A DNA stretch of 64,000 nt from JANNUT01 sp046331425 (GTDB taxonomy: Bacteria; Acidobacteriota; Polarisedimenticolia; J045). The stretch spans positions 1 to 64,000 of the forward strand of contig JAXLQU010000017.1 in the NCBI GenBank assembly GCA_046331425.1, read 5' to 3'. The position numbers and the translations under genes were made by a program. Shown one piece after another: positions 1 to 7,565 of this stretch. The stretch's first letter is position 1. The number at the start of each line of letters is the position of its first letter. The notes beneath the pieces are model-generated. The model ran no database searches and was not told where the DNA came from. It saw only the letters and a program-made list of their open reading frames with translations.

Positions 1-100
1 GCGGTCGGCCCGCCAACTCGACGAACGCTTTGGCTCGACCGGCGCCGAGCCGTTGACCGCTTCCAGCGGCCAACACGATCCCGGCAGCGCTCGCGGTCAT
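1..100 (-). CDS. ispD: IspD-like cytidylyltransferase, N-terminal fragment
   Basis: The window edge cuts this gene; only about 33 codons are present. The translation contains GIVLAAGSGQRLG followed by KAFVELAGRP, which is the nucleotide-binding start of the 2-C-methyl-D-erythritol 4-phosphate cytidylyltransferase family (MEP isoprenoid pathway, cytoplasmic). The ATG at 98-100 shares one base with the frr stop codon (TAATG on the minus strand), so the two are likely translationally coupled. A MobA-like or other NTP-transferase fold enzyme cannot be fully excluded from so short a piece, although the FxELAGRP motif favours IspD. Confidence 0.72.
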   Translation of the reverse strand, partial: MTASAAGIVLAAGSGQRLGAGRAKAFVELAGRP

Positions 101-657
101 TAGAACTCCATCAATTCCTTTTCCTTCGACTTGCCCAAGTCGTCGATCTTCTTGGTGTAGTCGTCGGTAAGTTTTTGAATCTTCTCCAGCGCGCGGCGGG
201 CCTCGTCCTCGGAGACGTCACCGTCCTTCTCGAACTTCTTGACGGCATCGTTGGCCTCACGGCGCGCCCCGCGAACGGCGGTCTTACCATCTTCGACGAT
301 CTGCCCGACCTTCTTGGCCAACTGCTTGCGGCGCTCCTCCGTCAACGGCGGAACGGGGATACGCACCAACTTCCCATCGTTGGCCGGATTGAAACCCAGA
401 TCAGCCGCTTTGATCGCCTTTTCGATCGCCCCAATCATGGTTGGGTCGAACGGTTGGGCCACGATCAAGCCGGGCTCTGGTACGGAAAGCTTGGCGGTCT
501 GAGCGATCGGTGTCGGCGTGCCGTAATAGTCGACCATGACGCTGTCGAGGATCGACACGCTGGCGCGGCCGGTGCGGAGCTGCCCGAGATCGCGCTTGGC
601 GGCGTCGATCCCCTGCGTCATCTTTTTCTCGGTTTTCGAATATAGATCGTTCAGCAT
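100..657 (-). CDS. frr: Ribosome recycling factor
   Basis: Encodes a 185-residue protein of the normal length for RRF, which with EF-G splits the post-termination ribosome into subunits in the cytoplasm. Family features are visible: an N-terminal helix starting MLNDLYSKTEKKM, the LRTGRAS segment, YYGTPTP, and the C-terminal helix with RRE.NDAVKK and DEARRALEKIQKLTD. It follows pyrH by 16 bases and overlaps the ispD start by one base. The order rpsB-tsf-pyrH-frr is widely conserved in bacteria. The sequence looks intact. Confidence 0.97.
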   Translation of the reverse strand: MLNDLYSKTEKKMTQGIDAAKRDLGQLRTGRASVSILDSVMVDYYGTPTPIAQTAKLSVPEPGLIVAQPFDPTMIGAIEKAIKAADLGFNPANDGKLVRIPVPPLTEERRKQLAKKVGQIVEDGKTAVRGARREANDAVKKFEKDGDVSEDEARRALEKIQKLTDDYTKKIDDLGKSKEKELMEF

Positions 658-673
658 GAAGTTCTCCTGCTCC

Positions 674-1379
674 TCAGTCGCGGACCAATGTGCCGAGACG
701 TTCGCCCCGGACGATTCGCATCAGGTTCCCCGGGCCACTGAGATCGAACACGACGATCGGCATGCGCGTCTCGCGACACAACGAGATTGCTGTGGCATCC
801 ATCACCGCCAAGCGACGCTCCAAAACTTCTTGATAGCTGACCTCGTCGTACTTGCGCGCATCGGAATGCGTCTTCGGATCCTTGTCGTACACACCGTCGA
901 CCATGGTGGCTTTGAGCATGACGTCGGCGCGCATCTCTTTGGCGCGGAGTGCTGCGGCGGTGTCGGTGGTGAAGAACGGATTGCCGGTGCCCGCCGCCAG
1001 AATCACGACTCGTTCTTTTTCCAGATGCCGGATCGCGCGGCGTTGAATGAACGGTTCGGCGATCTTGTTCATCTCGATCGCCGACATCACGCGCGTCGCC
1101 ACTCCCGCACCCTCGATGGCATCCTGGAAGGCCAACGCATTGATCACCGTGCCGAGCATTCCATATGGTCGCCGGTGACGCGATCGACGCGCCGCGAGCG
1201 ACCGCCTGGACCCCTCGGAAGATGTTTCCTCCGCCAACCACGAGCGCGATCTGGACGCCGAGCGACTGGACTTCGACGATGTCTTTGGCGATGCCGGCGA
1301 CGATCAGGGTCGATGCCAAAGGCCTGTTTCCCATCAACGCCTCACCGCTCAGTTTGAGCAGGATTCGCTGGTACTTCAT
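674..1379 (-). CDS. pyrH: UMP kinase, interrupted by two frameshifts
   Basis: UMP kinase phosphorylates UMP to UDP at the entry to pyrimidine nucleotide synthesis. The N-terminal part, starting at the ATG at 1377-1379, reads MKYQRILLKLSGEALMG ... VVGGGNIFRG and is in one frame. The C-terminal part, with GMLGTVINALAFQDA, AGTGNPFFTTD, ADVMLKAT and VDGVYD, is in another frame. Between them, at about 1162-1190, a short stretch in the third frame encodes VDRVTGDHM, the expected joining motif. Two single-base losses about 30 bases apart explain this, one of them in a run of G where ATGGGAATG is expected and ATGGAATG is read. The gene is normally essential and single-copy, so sequencing or assembly error is the likeliest cause. 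A terminator separates it from tsf. Confidence 0.9.
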
Positions 1380-1474
1380 TGGCTGATCAGGATCTTGTTC
1401 ACGTCTCGGCGTCCTTCCGGCGCAGGATGCTACATCAGGTATCGCCGATTCGCGCGAGGGGCTGACCAGATGAG

Positions 1475-1498
1475 AAAAGAGCCGCCCTCGGGCGGCTC
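1475..1498 (-). terminator. Rho-independent terminator after tsf
   Basis: On the minus strand an 8-bp GC stem (GAGCCGCC / GGCGGCTC, loop four bases) at 1479-1498 is followed by TTTTCTC. It lies 23 bases beyond the tsf stop codon and before pyrH, so it probably ends or attenuates the rpsB-tsf transcript. Confidence 0.85.
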
Positions 1499-1521
1499 CA
1501 ATGATCTCGACACAAGAGCGA

Positions 1522-2412
1522 TCAGGCCGTCTCACCGAGCCCATAGCGCGTGAATCTGTTGACGACGATGGTGTCTCCCAGCGATTTCGCCGCGGCGGCG
1601 ACCACGTCTTGAACCTTCTTGTCTTGGTCCTTGATGAACGCCTGTTCCACCAAGCAAGACTCGCTGAAGAACTTTTCCATCTTGCCGTCGACGATCTTGT
1701 CGATCACCTGGGCCGGCTTGCCCGACTCGACCAGCTGGGCGCGGAAGATTTCTTTTTCCTTCTCGACGAGTGATAAATCGGCGTCCTCGCGGCGAACACA
1801 TTTGGGGTTCATCGCCGCTACCTGCATCGACAGATCGCGCACCACCTGCAGGAATTCCGCTTTGCCGGTTGTGGCGGCGGTGCCCGTGCTCACATCGATC
1901 AACACGCCGGTGCGTGCGCCCGGGTGGATGTACGCATAGACGATGCCGGAGCCAGCGCGCTCGTATCGCACCGCGCGCGCTAGTTTCATGTTCTCGCCCA
2001 ACTTGGCGATGGCATTTGCGATACCACCTTGCACCGAGACGGCGGGATCCAAGCCGTACGGTTGCTCGGAGAGCCACTCTGCCGAGACGTTCACGCCGAC
2101 CGCAGACGCCGCCTGCTTCGTGAGCGTTTCCACGATCTTCACGAACTCTTCGTTGCGGGCCACGAAGTCGGTTTCGCAGTTGAACTCCAACATCGCTCCC
2201 GACTTCCCGTCGGCGGCAACCAGCGCATGCACGAGCCCTTCATTCGTCGTGCGATCGGCCTTCTTGGCAGCCTTCGACAACCCCTTCTTGCGCAGGAAGT
2301 CGACCGCCTGATCGAAATCGCCGGCGGTGTCTGTCAGGGCTTCCTTGCAATCCATCATTCCGGCTCCGGTCATCTCACGGAGCTTCATCACGTCTTTGGC
2401 GCTGATCGACAT
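1522..2412 (-). CDS. tsf: Elongation factor Ts
   Basis: Encodes 296 residues, the usual size for EF-Ts, the guanine-nucleotide exchange factor for EF-Tu. The N-terminal UBA-like domain with VMKLREMTGAGMMDCKEAL and the core motif NCETDFVARN are both present, and the C-terminal part carries the coiled-coil-like DKIVDGKMEKFFSESCLVEQAF segment split across the conserved positions. AGAGGAT lies 6-12 bases upstream of the ATG. It follows rpsB by 74 bases, as in most bacteria, and is closed by a strong terminator. Confidence 0.97.
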   Translation of the reverse strand: MSISAKDVMKLREMTGAGMMDCKEALTDTAGDFDQAVDFLRKKGLSKAAKKADRTTNEGLVHALVAADGKSGAMLEFNCETDFVARNEEFVKIVETLTKQAASAVGVNVSAEWLSEQPYGLDPAVSVQGGIANAIAKLGENMKLARAVRYERAGSGIVYAYIHPGARTGVLIDVSTGTAATTGKAEFLQVVRDLSMQVAAMNPKCVRREDADLSLVEKEKEIFRAQLVESGKPAQVIDKIVDGKMEKFFSESCLVEQAFIKDQDKKVQDVVAAAAKSLGDTIVVNRFTRYGLGETA

Positions 2413-2486
2413 GGTGCGAATCCTCTTGGCTGATAAAGACGCACGGCGCCGGCCGATGTCGACCGGCGGCCGCGAAATGAAACGGC

Positions 2487-3323
2487 TCAGGCTTGAGGCT
2501 CGGTAGGTTCGACGGCTTCGAGCTCTGTAGTTGCAGGTGTGTCGATGGGACCACCACGACGCGCTCGGCCGCCACCTTGCTGAGCGGCACCACGTTCGCG
2601 TTGGGGGCGTTCCGGACGTTGCGAGCGCCAGATCTGGCGGCCTTCGATCACGGCATCGGCGATGCGCGATGAGAACAACTCGATCGAGCGGATCGCATCA
2701 TCGTTGGCCGGCACCGGATAGTCGACCACGGTCGGATCGCTGTTGGTGTCGACCAGCGCGATCACAGGGATGCCCAACTTGTTGGCTTCCGCGACGGCGA
2801 TCGCTTCCCGTCCCGCATCGACGACGAACATCAAGTCGGGGCGGCGCCCCATGTCCTTGATGCCTGCCAGGGTCTTGTCGAGGCGCGCACGCGTCTTGGT
2901 GAGCACCAATCGCTCTTTTTTGGTCAGGTGCGAGAACCGTGCTTCGGTTTCGAGGTTCTCGAGGTCCTTCAGCTTCTCGATCGATCGCTTGACCGTTTGC
3001 CAGTTCGTGAGCAGGCCGCCGAGCCAGCGATCGTGCACGTAGAACATCTCGCAGCGCTGCGCTTCCTTCACCACGATTTCCTGCGCTTGCCGCTTGGTCC
3101 CGACGAACAGAACGATTTTTCCCTGTGTGGCAAGATCGCGCACGATGTCGAGCGCCTCTGCGAACAGCGTCACGGTCTTTTGCAGATCGATGATGTATAC
3201 CCCGCCGCGTACCCCGAAAATGTACGGACGCATGCGTGGATTCCAACGCGACTTCTGATGCCCGAAGTGAGCGCCCGCCTCGAGCATCTCACGCAGGGTC
3301 ACCTGTACGGTGCTCTGCTCCAC
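2487..3323 (-). CDS. rpsB: 30S ribosomal protein S2
   Basis: Encodes 278 residues starting with GTG (MEQSTVQVTLREMLEAG), preceded by GGAGGAG at a good distance. S2 family motifs are clear: GAHFGHQ, RWNPRMRPYIFG, FVGTKRQAQ, RWLGGLLTNW and PDLMFVVD with the adjacent EAIAVAEANKLGIPVIALVDTN. The body matches the normal length, but the C-terminus has about 40 extra residues rich in Arg, Gln and Gly (ERGAAQQGGGRARRGG) followed by an acidic, Thr/Pro-rich end. Such tails are common and variable in S2; whether this one has a role is unknown. Confidence 0.97.
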   Translation of the reverse strand: MEQSTVQVTLREMLEAGAHFGHQKSRWNPRMRPYIFGVRGGVYIIDLQKTVTLFAEALDIVRDLATQGKIVLFVGTKRQAQEIVVKEAQRCEMFYVHDRWLGGLLTNWQTVKRSIEKLKDLENLETEARFSHLTKKERLVLTKTRARLDKTLAGIKDMGRRPDLMFVVDAGREAIAVAEANKLGIPVIALVDTNSDPTVVDYPVPANDDAIRSIELFSSRIADAVIEGRQIWRSQRPERPQRERGAAQQGGGRARRGGPIDTPATTELEAVEPTEPQA

Positions 3324-3396
3324 AGACTCCTCCAGTCAGGCTGCCTCGCTCTCACGCGTGGAGGCCAGCCTTGGGTTGTCGCCTGGTCGAGTGAAA

Positions 3397-3807
3397 TTAG
3401 CGCTTGGAGAACTGGAAGCGCTTGCGTGCACCCGGCTGGCCGTATTTCTTGCGTTCAACTTCACGCGCATCGCGCGTGAGCATTCCTTCTGGCTTGAGCT
3501 TGGCTCGTATTCCGGCATCGAATTCGAGCAAAGCACGTGCAATACCGAGCCGCAGCGCGCCTGCTTGGCCGGTAAGTCCGCCACCGGCGATGGTGGCGAC
3601 GACATCGAACTTCTCTTGGTTCTCGGTGATCTCCAACGGGCGGCGAATCATCATGCGCAGCACTGGGAGTGGGAAGTAGTCTTCGAATGTGCGTGCGTTG
3701 ATGGTGAGTTTTCCGCTACCAGGTCGCAAGTAAACGCGGGCCACCGCTTCCTTGCGTCGCCCCGTACCTTGATAGCTGACTGCCTTGACCGCTGCTTTTG
3801 CACTCAT
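3397..3807 (-). CDS. rpsI: 30S ribosomal protein S9
   Basis: Encodes 136 residues. The motifs YQGTGRRKEAVARVYL, GSGKLTIN, AGGGLTGQAGALRLGIARAL and the basic C-terminal tail ending QFSKR are typical of S9, whose tail reaches the P-site tRNA in the small subunit. It lies 7 bases after rplM, the near-universal L13-S9 operon pair, and is followed 73 bases later by rpsB without an obvious terminator between them, so the two ribosomal units may be read through. Confidence 0.97.
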   Translation of the reverse strand: MSAKAAVKAVSYQGTGRRKEAVARVYLRPGSGKLTINARTFEDYFPLPVLRMMIRRPLEITENQEKFDVVATIAGGGLTGQAGALRLGIARALLEFDAGIRAKLKPEGMLTRDAREVERKKYGQPGARKRFQFSKR

Positions 3808-3814
3808 CGGATCC

Positions 3815-4252
3815 TCACCGCTTCTTCAGATCGAGCCGAACCGGCTGTTGCGCTTCGTGCGGGTGGGCGGAGCCTCGATAGACCTTGAGATGGCCGAACT
3901 GCTTTCGCCCCAGGCTTCCCTTCGGCAGCATGCCCCAGACCGCTTCTTCCACGGCGAACTCTGGTTTGGTTGCCAGCATCTTGCGCGCCACAGTGGCCTT
4001 CAAGCCGCCGGGCTGTCCGCTGACCCGGTAATAGACCTTCTGATCGAGCTTGCGGCCCGACAGCGTTACTTTGTCGGCGTTGATGATGATGACGTGGTCC
4101 CCGGTGTCCAAGAACGGCGTGAACATCGGCTTGTGCTTGCCACGTAGATGCGCGGCGACAACGGTTGCGAGTCTACCGAGCGGCATGTCGGTGGCATCCA
4201 CCAGCCACCAGCCGCGTGGGATATCACCAGGCGAAGGCATGAACGTGCGCAT
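3815..4252 (-). CDS. rplM: 50S ribosomal protein L13
   Basis: Encodes 145 residues from the ATG at 4250-4252. L13 motifs present are WWLVDATDMPLGRLA, HLRGKHKPMFTPF, GDHVIIINADKV, WGMLPKGSLGRKQFGHLKVY and AHPHEAQQP. The open frame extends far upstream in the same frame, but the residues before MRTFMPSPG do not resemble L13, and AGGGAGTCAGAGGG precedes this ATG, so it is the chosen start. A second Met five codons in is an alternative. A consensus-like promoter lies about 110 bases upstream. Confidence 0.95.
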   Translation of the reverse strand: MRTFMPSPGDIPRGWWLVDATDMPLGRLATVVAAHLRGKHKPMFTPFLDTGDHVIIINADKVTLSGRKLDQKVYYRVSGQPGGLKATVARKMLATKPEFAVEEAVWGMLPKGSLGRKQFGHLKVYRGSAHPHEAQQPVRLDLKKR

Positions 4253-4361
4253 GAGGACCCTCTGACTCCCTATCTTTTTGGGCGATTGTGCAGGAACCAC
4301 ACGGCGGTGTAGGACCCAACAACTCGCGAACCCGACGCAAATCGGGACGAAAAGCCGCGGG

Positions 4362-4390
4362 AGGTTAGCCGTGGCGGGAAGCACTGTCAA
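4362..4390 (-). promoter_or_regulatory. Sigma-70-type promoter for rplM-rpsI
   Basis: On the minus strand, TTGACA (4385-4390) is separated by exactly 17 bases from TAACCT (4362-4367). The predicted transcript start is about 100 bases upstream of the rplM ATG, leaving a leader of a length common for ribosomal protein operons. Confidence 0.7.
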
Positions 4391-4555
4391 CCCGAGGTGA
4401 CCGGTTCGAGCCTCCGGCGGGCTTCGTTTTGGTCGATCGACCGTATCGGCGAGGACGGGCGGGCCGTCGATCCTCTCATCCAATAACGTCCGCCGGCCGA
4501 TCCGCGATCGCTGAAACAAAATCTCGAACTTGCCCGTAGTCGGTTGCAAAGACAT

Positions 4556-4583
4556 CGGGCGGGCCACCGAAGCAGCCCGCCCG
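4556..4583 (-). terminator. Hairpin terminator after korB
   Basis: A perfect 9-bp stem (CGGGCGGGC / GCCCGCCCG) with a 10-base loop lies 23 bases beyond the korB stop. The following bases ATGTCTTTG are only weakly T-rich, so termination may be incomplete or may need another factor. Confidence 0.55.
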
Positions 4584-4606
4584 AAACTCTTGGCGCCGAA
4601 GGGAGG

Positions 4607-5623
4607 TCAGCGTGACCCGACGGTCCAGGTGTCACTGCCCGCCAGTAACTTGGCCAGGTCCGGTGGGTGCGCCTTCCTGGCCGCATCCGCCTGGGCCCAG
4701 ACCGCGGACTCGAACGTCGGCCGTTCCAGGTCTCGAAACACTCCCAGCGGCACAGGAAACTGAGGCAGATCCAATCCAGAGAGCGTGAAGGCGAGGGCCG
4801 AGGAAGCCCGTTCGTCGTGAACCAGCAGCTTGGACGGGTCGCCGTTCACATCGACCAGCTCCGGCGTGCCGTTGGAGGTGAGCCGAATTCCCTTCTCTCC
4901 GTTCTTCCCGAAAACCAGCGGCTTGCCGTGTTCGAGATAGAGGGCGTGCTCGAACCGATTGTCCTTCTCGGTCACGTTGAGGAAGGTACCGTCGTTGAAG
5001 ATGTTGCAGTTTTGATAGATCTCGATCAGCGCTGCACCTTTGTGCGTGGCAGCCCGCTCCATCATCTTCTGCAAATGCTGCGGAAATCGATCGACACTGC
5101 GTGCCACGAACGACGCGCCTGCCGCCAGCGCCAGCGTGACCGGATTGAAAGGGGTGTCGAGCGAACCAAAGGGGGTCGACGGCGTTTTCTTCCCCTGCTC
5201 CGAGGTCGGCGAATACTGCCCTTTGGTAAGGCCGTAGATACGGTTGTTGAACAGTAGGATTTTCAGGTCGATGTTGCGGCGCAGCGCATGAATGAAATGA
5301 CTCGCACCGATCGCCAACGCGTCGCCGTCGCCGGTCACTACCCAAACGGAAAGCTCCGGGTTCGCAATCTTCAGGCCGGTAGCGATCGCCGGAGCTCGCC
5401 CGTGCACCGTGTGGAAACCATAGGTTTCCATGTAGTACGGCGTGCGACTCGAGCAGCCGATTCCGGACACGACCACGAACTTCTCACGGGGAATCCCGAG
5501 TCCGGCGAAAACGCTCTGAATCGAGTTGAGAATCGCGTAATCGCCGCAGCCGGGACACCAGCGAATGTCTTGGTCGGTTTGAAAGTCTTTCTTGGTGTAG
5601 TTCGGTAGATCGGTCGTGGCCAT
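4607..5623 (-). CDS. korB: 2-oxoacid:ferredoxin oxidoreductase, beta subunit
   Basis: Encodes 338 residues. It is the thiamine-diphosphate-binding subunit of an enzyme that oxidatively decarboxylates (or, in reverse, carboxylates) a 2-oxoacid, probably 2-oxoglutarate, using CoA and ferredoxin. Visible signatures are WCPGCGDYAILNS (Cys at 23 and 26), SGIGCSSR, GDGDALAIG with the NNRIYGLTKGQ loop that binds Mg-ThDP, and SPTSEQG. It begins 2 bases after korA, so the subunits are co-translated. The split into a fused gamma-alpha plus a separate beta subunit is the two-subunit KGOR arrangement. Substrate preference (2-oxoglutarate or another 2-oxoacid) is inferred from overall similarity only. Confidence 0.9.
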   Translation of the reverse strand: MATTDLPNYTKKDFQTDQDIRWCPGCGDYAILNSIQSVFAGLGIPREKFVVVSGIGCSSRTPYYMETYGFHTVHGRAPAIATGLKIANPELSVWVVTGDGDALAIGASHFIHALRRNIDLKILLFNNRIYGLTKGQYSPTSEQGKKTPSTPFGSLDTPFNPVTLALAAGASFVARSVDRFPQHLQKMMERAATHKGAALIEIYQNCNIFNDGTFLNVTEKDNRFEHALYLEHGKPLVFGKNGEKGIRLTSNGTPELVDVNGDPSKLLVHDERASSALAFTLSGLDLPQFPVPLGVFRDLERPTFESAVWAQADAARKAHPPDLAKLLAGSDTWTVGSR

Positions 5624-5625
5624 CG

Positions 5626-7500
5626 TCACGCCCCCAACATGTCTTGAATCCGCGATCGAATCTCCGACACGCGGAACGGTTGTCCCTGCACCTTGTGATA
5701 TCCCTCGACGTCGATCTTGAATTTGCCCTGAAGCAGGAACTGAAGCTGTCCGAGGTTCATCTCCGGGATCAAGATCCGATCGAACTGTTCCAGCAGCGTG
5801 TCGAGGCCGCGCGGCAATGGGTTCAGATAGCGAAGATGCAGGCTTGCGACCTTGCGTCCCATCCCTCGTTCTTCTCGCACCGCTTGCGTAATCGCACCGT
5901 GCGTCGAGCCCCACCCAAGCACGAGCAAGTCGTCCTCGACGGTCCCTTCTTCGAGCACAGCCTCCGGCAGCTCATTCGCGATACCGGCAACCTTGGCAGC
6001 CCGCAGGTGCACCATCCGTTCGTGGTTGTGAGGGTCGTACGAAATACGACCGACATCGTCCTTCTCGAGCCCGCCGATGCGGTGCTCGAGTCCGGGGGTG
6101 CCGGGCTTGATCCACGCGCGCGACAGCGTGGCCGGATCGCGACTGTAGACACCCTTCAAGGCCGCGATCTCCTCGACGAACCGAACAGGGATCTCGGGCA
6201 GGGCGTCGATCTCTGGGATGCGCCACGGCTCGGCGCCGTTGGCCAGATATCCGTCTGTCAGGAGGATCACGGGGGTCATGTATTTGATCGCGATGCGGGC
6301 CGCCTCGAGCGTCGCGTGGAAACAATCGGCTGGTGACTGAGCTGCGATGACTGGCAGCGGCGACTCGCCGTGGCGTCCGAACACAGCCATCAGGAGATCG
6401 GCTTGCTCGGTCTTGGTCGGAAGGCCGGTGGAGGGCCCCCCACGCTGCACATCGACGATCAGAAGCGGAAGTTCGGTCATTACCGCCAGACCCATCATCT
6501 CGGTCTTGAGCGCGAGGCCGGGTCCGCTGGTCGTAGTCACCCCGAGCGCACCAGAGAACGAGGCACCCAAGGCCGATCCGATCCCAGCGATTTCGTCTTC
6601 AGCTTGGAAGGTATAGACGCCGTACGCCTTGAGTCGCGCAGCGCGGTGCAAAATCGTCGATGCTGGCGTGATCGGGTACGAGCCCAACACCACCGGCAAG
6701 CCACTCTTCTTGGCAACGACGGCGAGCGCCAGCGCGATGGCTTCGTTTCCTTCCATGTTGCGATAGGTGCCGGGGACGAGTTTCGCGGGAGGAACTTCGT
6801 AGACCGTCTGAAACAACTCGGTCGTTTCCGCGAAATGATAGCCCGCCATCAACACGGTCTCGTTGGCCTTGGCCACCTCGGGCTTCTTGTCGAACTTCTC
6901 GTGGATCCATCGCTGCGTCGGTTCCGGAGAACGCGCATACAACCAATACAGCATTCCGAGCGCGAAGAAGTTCTTGCAGCGTTCGACATCCTTGGATGAA
7001 AGCCCACTCTCCACCAGCGCCTCGCGAGTCAAGCGCGTCACTTCTACCGAGAACAGCCGATACGCTTCGAGGCTGTCATCCTCGAGCGGATTTTGTTGGT
7101 AGCCCGCTTTCTTCAGGTTCGTGTCTTCGAAAGCGTCTTTGTTGACGATCAAGATTCCGCCGCGTTTGAGGTCTTTCAGGTTGACCTTCAGCGCGGCTGG
7201 ATTGAACGCCACCAACACGTCCGGCTGATCTCCTGGCGTCAGGACGCTGTGCGAGGAGAACTGCAGTTGGAAGCCCGAAACACCCGGCAGCGTGCCGGCG
7301 GGCGCGCGGATTTCGGCTGGATAGTCGGGCAGCGTTGCGATGTCGTTGCCGGCAAGGGCGGTGGTGCCGGTGAACTGACTACCGGTGACTTGGATTCCGT
7401 CGCCAGAATCGCCTGCAAAACGAATCGTCACCTCTTGAATGACGGCGCGACCAACGGCTGTTTGATCCCGCCCTGTATCTGTAGCTTGATGAGGGTTCAT
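5626..7500 (-). CDS. korA: 2-oxoacid:ferredoxin oxidoreductase, fused gamma-alpha subunit
   Basis: Encodes 624 residues. The N-terminal gamma domain (about residues 25-200) shows FAGDSGDGIQVTG; the alpha domain follows with GNEAIALALAVVAKK, GSYPITPAST (the YPITP signature) and TTSGPGLALKTEMMGLAVMTELPLLIVDVQRGGPSTG. The C-terminal transketolase-like part contains VLGWGSTHGAI. This gamma-alpha fusion with a separate KorB is typical of 2-oxoglutarate:ferredoxin oxidoreductase, which can replace the NAD-linked 2-oxoglutarate dehydrogenase in the TCA cycle. A GAGG Shine-Dalgarno and a TACAAT -10 box precede the ATG. No ferredoxin gene is adjacent. Confidence 0.9.
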   Translation of the reverse strand: MNPHQATDTGRDQTAVGRAVIQEVTIRFAGDSGDGIQVTGSQFTGTTALAGNDIATLPDYPAEIRAPAGTLPGVSGFQLQFSSHSVLTPGDQPDVLVAFNPAALKVNLKDLKRGGILIVNKDAFEDTNLKKAGYQQNPLEDDSLEAYRLFSVEVTRLTREALVESGLSSKDVERCKNFFALGMLYWLYARSPEPTQRWIHEKFDKKPEVAKANETVLMAGYHFAETTELFQTVYEVPPAKLVPGTYRNMEGNEAIALALAVVAKKSGLPVVLGSYPITPASTILHRAARLKAYGVYTFQAEDEIAGIGSALGASFSGALGVTTTSGPGLALKTEMMGLAVMTELPLLIVDVQRGGPSTGLPTKTEQADLLMAVFGRHGESPLPVIAAQSPADCFHATLEAARIAIKYMTPVILLTDGYLANGAEPWRIPEIDALPEIPVRFVEEIAALKGVYSRDPATLSRAWIKPGTPGLEHRIGGLEKDDVGRISYDPHNHERMVHLRAAKVAGIANELPEAVLEEGTVEDDLLVLGWGSTHGAITQAVREERGMGRKVASLHLRYLNPLPRGLDTLLEQFDRILIPEMNLGQLQFLLQGKFKIDVEGYHKVQGQPFRVSEIRSRIQDMLGA

Positions 7501-7526
7501 GTCTGGGCCTCGAAAAGTGATGCGGG

Positions 7527-7532
7527 CATTGT
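7527..7532 (-). promoter_or_regulatory. -10 box upstream of korA
   Basis: TACAAT on the minus strand, 26 bases before the korA ATG; no good -35 is visible 16-18 bases further upstream. The same TACAAT hexamer recurs before several other minus-strand genes in the window. Confidence 0.4.
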
Positions 7533-7565
7533 AGGCCGTGCCGCCAGGACTGCGCTTGATTCAGG

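Larger units (their letters stand above)
4253..4606. other. Intergenic region between korB and rplM (354 bases)
   Basis: No coding sequence is apparent. It holds the rplM-rpsI promoter (4362-4390), a GC-rich hairpin behind korB (4556-4583) and, within the presumed rplM leader, a small inverted repeat (CCCGA / TCGGG near 4331-4346) that could be a leader structure. Nothing else was recognised. Confidence 0.6.
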
